In this document: positions 1 to 4,316 of the stretch, one piece after another
How positions within the stretch are numbered: the first letter of the stretch is position 1
Layout: each line of letters opens with the position of its first letter
Assembly (NCBI GenBank): GCA_902385025.1
Contig: CABMDX010000310.1
Location: forward strand, 1 to 6,089
Direction of reading: 5' to 3'
From: an uncultured archaeon
GTDB lineage: Archaea; Halobacteriota; Methanosarcinia; Methanotrichales; Methanotrichaceae
Length of the DNA: 6,089 nucleotides
The notes under the pieces: model-generated
Told to the model about the DNA's origin: nothing
Databases searched by the model: none
Seen by the model: only the letters and a program-made list of their open reading frames with translations
Translations under genes and position numbers: made by a program

Positions 1-110
1 AAATCGGTCCAGCAAATCCATGTGCAGGGGTGAAGCAGACAAAGGACTAATAATCATCGGATGGCAGTATTGCAGACAGCGCGGCGCGTCACATCAAGAA
101 GGATTGCCAT
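1..110. other. Left-edge region, no confident gene
   Basis: No gene can be supported here. One reading frame (bases 3-50, + strand) is open from the window edge to a TAA and would end in IGPANPCAGVKQTKD, so it could be the last codons of a gene lying mostly outside the window; it is too short to test. The segment 45-57 (ctaataatc) is the most TATA-like stretch before the methyltransferase gene. A Shine-Dalgarno-like AAGGA lies at 99-103, seven bases before the TTG chosen as that gene's start. Confidence 0.3.
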
Positions 111-767
111 TTGCCAAAGGATTATTGCGCTGCCCGACCGATATCAACTCTTGTGGACACCAACCTCACTGCCTGGGACCAGGACTACCGCTTGCGGGGC
201 CGCCTCTGGGGAAGCAGCGCAAAGGGCATGCCTGACCTTCCCGAAAATGCCCGCATCCTGGAGCTTGGCTGTGGCGATGGAAAGACCCTTGCGGCCCTGG
301 CCGGCTCGGGTCGCAAGGTTGCGGCGCTGGACGTCTCCCTTCAGGCCCTGCAACTATGTCGCAGCGTGTCTCCTGTGGCTGCACTGATCCTGGCGGATGC
401 ATGCCGCCTGCCATTTAAGCAGGAGAGCTTCGACATAGTCTTCGCCTTCCATGTGGCCGGCCACCTTCTTTTGCCTGGCAGGCACGCTCTCGCCCGCGAG
501 GTTTCGCGTGTGCTCTCCTCGGGCGGAAGTCTATTCTTTCGCGAATTTTGTGTGGAGGACATGCGAGCAGGCCAGGGCATGGAAACGGAGCCCGGCACAT
601 TTCGCAGGGGACGCGGAATCCTCACCCACTACTTTACAAAAGGTGAAGTGGAAGCCCTCTTTTGCGGCCTGCTGCCCGCTATAGTAGGCACGCACCGCTG
701 GAATCTGCGCGTAAAAGGAGAGAATATGCTGCGCTCCGAAATAGAAGCTACCTTTCTCAAGATCTGA
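111..767 (+). CDS. Class I SAM-dependent methyltransferase, substrate unknown
   Basis: This is a cytoplasmic methyltransferase with a Rossmann-type SAM-binding fold (Methyltransf_11/25-like). The 218-residue product shows motif I ELGCGDGK at 51-58, the acidic residue after strand 2 at D74 (ALDVS), a motif-III-like DACRLPF at 96-102, the strand-4 segment ESFDIVFAFHV at about 105-114, and the post-motif segment VLSSGGSLFFREF at 134-146. The length is usual for a stand-alone small-molecule methyltransferase. It lacks the cysteine pairs expected of arsenite methyltransferase ArsM, so it is not obviously linked to the arsC downstream. The start is uncertain. TTG at 111 has AAGGA seven bases upstream, but family-like sequence (LTAWDQDYRLRGRLWG) begins only at about residue 19, so GTG at 153 is an alternative. 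Its last 11 bases overlap the end of the opposite-strand gene. Confidence 0.85.
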   Translation: MPKDYCAARPISTLVDTNLTAWDQDYRLRGRLWGSSAKGMPDLPENARILELGCGDGKTLAALAGSGRKVAALDVSLQALQLCRSVSPVAALILADACRLPFKQESFDIVFAFHVAGHLLLPGRHALAREVSRVLSSGGSLFFREFCVEDMRAGQGMETEPGTFRRGRGILTHYFTKGEVEALFCGLLPAIVGTHRWNLRVKGENMLRSEIEATFLKI

Positions 768-1227
768 TGTCAGGGAACTGGAAATGATCGGGCATGAAGT
801 TTGAGGCATCGGCCTTGTAGAGGTCCAGCTCATAAATCGAGTATTCGATATCGCTTCCTGAATCAGTCGTCTCGAATTCCAGTGGGGTACTGTAGCGATA
901 GTATCCATAGACCTCATTAAATCTGCCTGCCGTGCCATTCCACTGATCTCCCACGGTGAAGTAAAGGCTATACTTCCCATCCGGGATGCCTTCGATATCC
1001 AGGGAATCTTTGGAACGCAGGTAGACGACCAGCAACGGCTTTGTCCATTTATTGGTCAGCACTGCCACCGTATCCATGGTCCAGTTGTTATGGATGGTTA
1101 AGAGGCCGTTGCCATCCCGATTCATGTCTTTGATTGTGGTGCCTGTCTCGGGCCGGTCGGATGATAGTGAATCCGCCGAGATGCATAATACAAGAAGGGC
1201 TAAAGTAATGACCAGCGCAAAGCGCAC
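757..1227 (-). CDS. Small secreted protein of unknown function
   Basis: I do not recognise a named family. With a GTG start at 1227 the product has 156 residues and begins with a clean signal peptide: MRF, a hydrophobic core at about 4-17, then a likely cleavage site near ISA-DS (residues 17-20). The frame stays open upstream to a TTG/ATG near 1377, but that extension is Cys/Pro-rich, hydrophilic and unlike an export signal, so I shortened the gene. The mature part looks like a beta-rich domain: GNGLLTIHN at 39-47, VVYLRS at 67-72, the motif IEGIPDGKYSLYF at 78-90, then RF/Y-rich strands and PLEFETT at 115-121. From memory this pattern recurs in uncharacterised exported proteins of bacteria and methanogens. 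GGAG sits 12 bases before the GTG, rather far for a working Shine-Dalgarno site. The role is unknown; an extracellular or cell-surface location is likely. Confidence 0.7.
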   Translation of the reverse strand: MRFALVITLALLVLCISADSLSSDRPETGTTIKDMNRDGNGLLTIHNNWTMDTVAVLTNKWTKPLLVVYLRSKDSLDIEGIPDGKYSLYFTVGDQWNGTAGRFNEVYGYYRYSTPLEFETTDSGSDIEYSIYELDLYKADASNFMPDHFQFPDIRS

Positions 1228-1414
1228 AAGGTAGACTGTCTCCGTCCGGAGATGGCACGAGATGGAAGGGCATCGCGATGGCTGGGAACAGTTCGCACTA
1301 GGCAGGCCAAATGGGTGTGCAACCTGCTTTGCGAAAGTTCTTTCAGCATTTTTTAGGCCGCATGTTGGCTGCATCAAGGTATGGAATCTTATGTGAAAAT
1401 GGTTAAGCTTTTCC

Positions 1415-1470
1415 TCGATCGACGAATGAATATATCATTAGAGACCGATCGGGGTTGATATGCATATCAA
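1415..1470. promoter_or_regulatory. Cluster of short dyads around a TATA-like core
   Basis: The 260-bp gap between the two secreted-protein genes (1228-1487) holds no convincing gene but a concentration of symmetric sequence. TCGATCGA lies at 1415-1422 and CCGATCGG at 1445-1452; their CGATCG cores are 30 bp apart, about three helical turns. Between them is AATGA-ATATA-TCATT (1425-1439), which on the minus strand reads as a TATA-like GATATATT. A perfect 16-bp palindrome, TTGATATGCATATCAA, follows at 1455-1470. As a promoter for the minus-strand gene starting at 1227 it would give a leader of roughly 180 nt. No T-tract follows the palindrome on either strand, so it does not look like a terminator. 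Regulator sites are an inference. Confidence 0.4.
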
Positions 1471-1487
1471 ATTCATCCCTTTGGCAG

Positions 1488-1841
1488 TCAGTACCTTTCA
1501 CAGAATGTGCAACAATAGTCCACGAGATCCGTCTTGATGTGTCTGATCTCGTTTTGGATCTGTTCATTTATACTCACGGAGTTGTAGCTTCCTACCAGAT
1601 CAAAATAGACATAATTGCCCTGGACCAAGACATCCTTTCCAGGCAGCCAACTTCCCAAATCGTTCATCAAATAGCTCATCTGGCATCGGTTGAGGCCTGA
1701 AGTATCCACTCCATCCAGATTTATTGTCTTATCGTTCACCGTCAGGCTCGTTGCAGAATTGACCGAAACTATAGTCCCGCTCATATCAAAGGCCGATGCC
1801 TGGATTATCAGGAGCAATGGAATCAATATCAGCTTTTTCAT
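1488..1841 (-). CDS. Secreted protein with degenerate staphylococcal-nuclease-like OB domain
   Basis: The 117-residue product has a signal peptide (MKK, hydrophobic core 4-13, likely cleavage ASA-FD at 17-18) and then a small domain resembling the N-terminal barrel of staphylococcal nuclease. The segment from GTIVSV (22-27) to LDGVDTSG (42-49) aligns without gaps to the IKAIDGDT...RLLLVDTPE region of that enzyme. Asp40 and Thr41 are kept (D46, T47), but Asp21 becomes A30, catalytic Arg35 becomes N41, and Glu43 becomes G49, so nuclease activity is not expected. The tail carries C110, C111 and C114, possible disulfide or metal ligands. I chose ATG at 1841 over ATG at 1850 because a TATA-like box lies about 26 bases before it, which fits a leaderless transcript; GGAG only three bases upstream is too close to be a normal Shine-Dalgarno. 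The family assignment is moderate; an unrelated OB-fold is possible. Confidence 0.7.
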   Translation of the reverse strand: MKKLILIPLLLIIQASAFDMSGTIVSVNSATSLTVNDKTINLDGVDTSGLNRCQMSYLMNDLGSWLPGKDVLVQGNYVYFDLVGSYNSVSINEQIQNEIRHIKTDLVDYCCTFCERY

Positions 1842-1864
1842 AGTCTCCATTGAGCATTGCTAAT

Positions 1865-1872
1865 AATATAAA
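1865..1872 (-). promoter_or_regulatory. TATA-like box for the nuclease-like secreted protein
   Basis: On the minus strand the bases read TTTATATT, in an otherwise mixed-composition gap between the stop of the small membrane-protein gene and the ATG at 1841. The centre of the box is about 26-27 bases before that ATG, the usual archaeal TATA-to-transcription-start distance, so the predicted transcript would begin at or next to the start codon. No clear BRE element is seen. Confidence 0.5.
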
Positions 1873-1906
1873 TGTATTCCAGGACGCCTACTGTGGTGCT
1901 TTCCAG

Positions 1907-2086
1907 CTATTTATGGATCAGATAACCAATCAAAACCATCAGTGTAAATAATGCCCCCAGGAATGCCAGGCCGTGCCAGGGCTGGATTGGCAAACCATCT
2001 CTCGTGTGTTTGGGCTTGCGTTTCATGGTTTCTTCCATCCATTTTTCATGCTGCTTCATTGCATCGCTCTTTTCCACCAATTTCAT
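1907..2086 (-). CDS. Small protein with a single C-terminal membrane segment
   Basis: Not recognised. From ATG at 2086 the product has 59 residues: a charged N-terminal part (about 1-35, rich in Lys, Glu and Met, with KRKPKHTR just before the membrane), then one hydrophobic segment WHGLAFLGALFTLMVLIGYLI and a final HK. The layout is that of a tail-anchored or single-span protein with its basic N-terminal part in the cytoplasm. A TAG lies just upstream in frame. The AGGTG before the ATG directly abuts it, too close for normal initiation, so an internal ATG (MKQHEKW, ten codons later) could be the true start. It lies 131 bp behind the 82-residue helical protein gene and 65 bp ahead of the nuclease-like gene on the same strand. 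It could be a chance frame, but the well-formed membrane segment argues that it is real. Confidence 0.55.
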   Translation of the reverse strand: MKLVEKSDAMKQHEKWMEETMKRKPKHTRDGLPIQPWHGLAFLGALFTLMVLIGYLIHK

Positions 2087-2183
2087 CACCTATTGCTTCT
2101 CGTATTCCGAACCCATTGTGATTCATCCAGTCATCTTCTTTCCATTGCTGGCAGAGGCAGCCGTGCGGCCTACGTGCAGGGAG

Positions 2184-2188
2184 AAAAA
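2184..2188 (-). terminator. Weak T5 tract after the 82-residue protein gene
   Basis: On the minus strand the bases read TTTTT, about 30 bases past the stop at 2218. Short T-tracts are enough for archaeal termination, but five bases with no stem is weak, so readthrough into the small membrane-protein gene is possible. Confidence 0.25.
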
Positions 2189-2217
2189 TCCTTGCAGTTT
2201 TCAAATTGCCTCTCTTC

Positions 2218-2466
2218 TTAGGAGGATAGCATGCTTTTTATCTTCTCCTTTAGCCTATTTTCATCTTCCTGTGTGAATGGGATTTTGGCGGACATTGAGC
2301 ATCTTTGTGGCATTGGAATCAGTTCATCGTCCAGAAGCTCGTAGTAAGCCTCGTCTATGTTGATCTCGCCCTCTATGTATTTCTTTAAAATAGATTTTAT
2401 TTTATCCTGATGGAGCTTGCTGGATGAATTGATTTTCTCTATTGCCCTTTCGATCTGTTTGTACAC
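2218..2466 (-). CDS. Small helical protein of unknown function
   Basis: I do not recognise the family. The 82-residue product is Lys/Glu/Ile-rich and looks largely alpha-helical: helices at about 1-31 (IERAIEKIN, HQDKIKSILKKYIEG), a segment EINIDEAYYELLDDELIP at about 34-51, a short loop with one Cys, and a last charged helix ENRLKEKIKSML. It has no signal peptide or membrane segment, so it is probably cytoplasmic. The GTG at 2466 is the only reasonable start, since an in-frame TGA lies eight codons upstream. A TATA-like box about 27 bases before it fits a leaderless message. Its size and helical character recall antitoxins or small regulators, but no toxin gene adjoins it and no DNA-binding motif is evident. 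Base composition is visibly AT-richer than that of the enzyme genes nearby. Confidence 0.7.
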   Translation of the reverse strand: MYKQIERAIEKINSSSKLHQDKIKSILKKYIEGEINIDEAYYELLDDELIPMPQRCSMSAKIPFTQEDENRLKEKIKSMLSS

Positions 2467-2489
2467 GCCATTACATTTGAATAAGAATC

Positions 2490-2497
2490 ATATTTAT
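2490..2497 (-). promoter_or_regulatory. TATA-like box for the 82-residue protein
   Basis: On the minus strand the bases read ATAAATAT. The centre is about 27 bases before the GTG at 2466, so transcription would start almost exactly at the start codon. No Shine-Dalgarno is visible before the GTG, in keeping with a leaderless message. Confidence 0.5.
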
Positions 2498-2662
2498 CCT
2501 TGCCGGGAAGCGGAAGCGGGACCAAAGACCACACCTCCTCAGAACCTCATGCGTGGGCTTTTTCCAGGATTGCTAATGCTGAACTGTAAATTAATCATCG
2601 GACAAAGATATCCTTAGTGAAAGGTATTTCTGCACATCCTGCCATATTCATGCTAAACCAGG

Positions 2663-2670
2663 TTTTTAGA
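2663..2670 (+). promoter_or_regulatory. Possible TATA-like box for arsC
   Basis: The bases TTTTTAGA are the best-placed AT-rich element before the arsC start: they predict a transcription start near 2693, giving a leader of about 13 bases that contains a GGAAGGG purine run just before the ATG. A second candidate, TAAATTAAT at about 2586-2594, would give a leader of about 90 bases. The rest of the divergent gap 2467-2705 holds no gene I can support. Confidence 0.3.
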
Positions 2671-2705
2671 AGCGTTCGGGCCTTTAGTGATTTCGGGAAG
2701 GGTAT

Positions 2706-3140
2706 ATGACGATCACAGAGAAGATTGGAGAGCTGCATGCCGGCAAGAAGAGAGTATTATTCCTCTGCACCCACAACTCCGCCCGTTCCCAGATGGCAGA
2801 GGGGCTCTTGAGGGCAATGCTCGGCAGCCGCTATGAAGGATACAGCGCCGGTGTACATGCGACCGCGGTGGATCCCGATGCCATCCGGGCCATGGCTGAG
2901 ATTGGAGTCGATATCTCCGGCCAGCGTTCCAAAGGGCTGGATGAGGTCAAGGAGATCGGCTTCGACCTGGTGGTCACGGTCTGCGACAGGGCCAAAGAAG
3001 CCTGCCCTTTTCTTCCGGGAGTGAAAAATCCAATTCATAAAAGCTTCGAGGATCCTGCGGCCTATGTCGGCGAGGCACGAATGCCAGCATTTCGGCGAGT
3101 GAGGGATGAGATAAGGTCCTGGATTGAAGAGATCTTTTAG
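2706..3140 (+). CDS. arsC: Arsenate reductase, thioredoxin-coupled LMW-phosphatase type
   Basis: A cytoplasmic enzyme of the low-molecular-weight tyrosine phosphatase fold that reduces arsenate to arsenite, with electrons passed through a cysteine relay to thioredoxin (known for this family). The 144-residue product carries the P-loop nucleophile motif CTHNSARS at 21-28 (C-x5-R), the helix SQMAEGLLRA, YSAGV at 46-50, and the two relay cysteines as C93-x6-C100, the same spacing as Cys82/Cys89 of the plasmid pI258 enzyme. FEDPA (114-118) matches its FDDPA, and FRRVRDEI (129-136) the family C-terminus. The non-essential second P-loop cysteine of the pI258 enzyme is Ala here. About 15 extra residues precede the usual start, so the true N-terminus may be later. 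No arsR, arsenite pump or arsM lies within the window, so it seems to be transcribed alone. A plain tyrosine phosphatase is unlikely given both relay cysteines. Confidence 0.88.
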   Translation: MTITEKIGELHAGKKRVLFLCTHNSARSQMAEGLLRAMLGSRYEGYSAGVHATAVDPDAIRAMAEIGVDISGQRSKGLDEVKEIGFDLVVTVCDRAKEACPFLPGVKNPIHKSFEDPAAYVGEARMPAFRRVRDEIRSWIEEIF

Positions 3141-3147
3141 ACGCGCA

Positions 3148-3153
3148 TTTTTT
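3148..3153 (+). terminator. T6 tract terminator after arsC
   Basis: Six T residues begin seven bases after the arsC stop codon, with no clear stem. This is the usual form of an archaeal intrinsic terminator, and it is followed at once by a separate promoter for the glycosyltransferase gene, so the two genes probably form different transcripts. Confidence 0.5.
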
Positions 3154-3160
3154 CTATCGA

Positions 3161-3174
3161 GAAAATGATTTATA
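3161..3174 (+). promoter_or_regulatory. BRE/TATA-like promoter of the glycosyltransferase gene
   Basis: GAAAAT at 3161-3166 resembles an archaeal BRE, and TTTATA at 3169-3174 resembles a TATA box right behind it. The box centre is about 27-28 bases before the ATG at 3200, and no Shine-Dalgarno precedes that ATG, so a leaderless or nearly leaderless transcript is expected. Confidence 0.55.
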
Positions 3175-3199
3175 CCATCAGGCCGCTCCTCTCTGTTAT

Positions 3200-4294
3200 A
3201 TGGGGCACGTATTTTTGAGTCCTCTCAACTGGGGTTTGGGACACTCCACGCGCGATATTCCCATCATACAGGAGCTTTTAAACCGCGGTCATGAGGTTAC
3301 GATAGGAACCAGCGGTAATGCCCTGGCTCTGCTGAAGAGGGAATGCCCTGAATGCAATTTTCTGCTTTTTAAGGACTATCCTGCACCCTACAGCGCCTCT
3401 CGTTTCTTCCTGCCCAAGTTCGTGGCCAGCATTCCTATACTTTTGCGGGCCCTGGCCAGAGAGAGGAAAAAGCTGGACCAGATCCTCTCTATGAACAGGT
3501 TCGATCTGATCATCAGCGATAACCGCATGGGGGTATACTCCCATAAGATCCCGAGCTACTTCATCACCCACCAGCTTCGCTTCAGCCTGCCAAGCTACCT
3601 CTATCCCTTTGAGATGCTGACAATCCCGGTTAACAGTTTCTTTCATATAAAATACGACGGCGTGATCGTGCCAGATATAAGTCCCAATGGAAGCAGCCAG
3701 AACCTGAGCGGTAAGCTATGTCGCTCCAATTTGGACGTAACCAATCAGAGGGTCTATTATGCCGGCATCCTGACCAGTACGAAAAAGATTTCGGTGGAAG
3801 AGGACCTGGATCATCTGGTCATAGTCTCCGGACCCGAGCCGCAGAGGACGAAGCTGGAAGAGATCGTCCTCAAGCAGGTGCAAAAGTTGCCCGGCGAAAA
3901 GGTTGTGTTGCTCGGAAGCCCGCAAAGAGAGATTCATAAAAAACTGGATGGGCATACCACTGTGCACTCTTATGTCTCCACTGATGATAAGGTCGAGCTG
4001 ATGAATCGAGCCCAATTTGTTACAGCCAGGTCCGGCTATACTACCATGATGGAGATGGCAGAGCTGGACAAGAAGCACGGCCTCTTCACACCTACTCCCG
4101 GCCAGACGGAACAGGAGTATCTCTCTCGCTACTATGCCAGGCAGGGCTGGTTCCTGTCACGCAGCCAGTATAGAATCCGGCTGCCAGAAGATACAGTGGC
4201 CGCCATGCAGTACAAGGGTTTTCCAGAGATGGCCAAGACGCGCGAAAATGTCGCCCGTCTCTATCAGGATGTGCTCAAGCAGCATTTAACTTAG
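3200..4294 (+). CDS. GT-B fold glycosyltransferase (MurG/GT28-like)
   Basis: A two-domain GT-B enzyme that probably transfers a sugar from a nucleotide-sugar donor to a lipid or surface acceptor at the cytoplasmic side of the membrane; donor and acceptor are unknown. The 364-residue product opens with PLNWGLGHSTRDIPII (8-23), the glycine-rich N-terminal loop of this family, followed by ISDNRMG at 105-111 and THQL at 123-126. The C-terminal domain begins at about 205 with VIVSGPEPQR (207-216) and carries the donor-site segments RSGYTTMMEMAEL (277-289) and PTPGQTEQEYL (298-308). From memory, close relatives with the PLNWGLGH start occur in methanogens and Bacteroidetes and are annotated only as glycosyltransferases. 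There is no signal peptide or membrane segment. ATG 3200 gives the full family N-terminus and has a well-placed promoter. The membrane-protein gene follows after 22 bp, suggesting co-expression. Confidence 0.85.
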   Translation: MGHVFLSPLNWGLGHSTRDIPIIQELLNRGHEVTIGTSGNALALLKRECPECNFLLFKDYPAPYSASRFFLPKFVASIPILLRALARERKKLDQILSMNRFDLIISDNRMGVYSHKIPSYFITHQLRFSLPSYLYPFEMLTIPVNSFFHIKYDGVIVPDISPNGSSQNLSGKLCRSNLDVTNQRVYYAGILTSTKKISVEEDLDHLVIVSGPEPQRTKLEEIVLKQVQKLPGEKVVLLGSPQREIHKKLDGHTTVHSYVSTDDKVELMNRAQFVTARSGYTTMMEMAELDKKHGLFTPTPGQTEQEYLSRYYARQGWFLSRSQYRIRLPEDTVAAMQYKGFPEMAKTRENVARLYQDVLKQHLT

Positions 4295-4316
4295 CTCAGG
4301 TTTTTGCCGATCTCGA

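Noticed and set aside
111..767. Arsenite methyltransferase (arsM) linked to the downstream arsC
   Set aside because: The conserved cysteines of ArsM are not present, and the gene is separated from arsC by four genes on the other strand.
1228..1377. N-terminal extension of the 757-1227 gene up to a TTG/ATG near 1377
   Set aside because: The extra 50 residues are hydrophilic and Cys/Pro-rich and would bury the signal peptide inside the protein; no ribosome-binding site or well-placed TATA box supports the longer start.
1381..1458. 25-codon plus-strand frame MESYVKMVKLFLDRRM...
   Set aside because: Too short, with no ribosome-binding site, and it runs through the dyad cluster; it could be a chance frame or a gene remnant, but nothing supports either.
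1455..1470. The 16-bp palindrome as a hairpin terminator of the nuclease-like gene
   Set aside because: It is not followed by a T-tract on the minus strand (the next bases are CCCCGATCGG) and a perfect palindrome leaves only a tiny loop.
2046..2126. 26-residue minus-strand frame starting MNHNGFGIREAIGDE
   Set aside because: It overlaps the small membrane-protein gene out of frame and lacks a ribosome-binding site or other coding support.
1973..2276. Hydrophobic plus-strand frames opposite the small membrane-protein gene
   Set aside because: They look like shadows: the Phe/His/Leu-rich sequence is what the reverse complement of Lys/Met/Glu codons gives, and they continue through a non-coding gap.
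2598..2632. Imperfect inverted repeat around AGATATCCTT and AAAGGTATTTCT
   Set aside because: Several mismatches and unequal arm lengths; not distinguishable from chance in an AT-rich gap.
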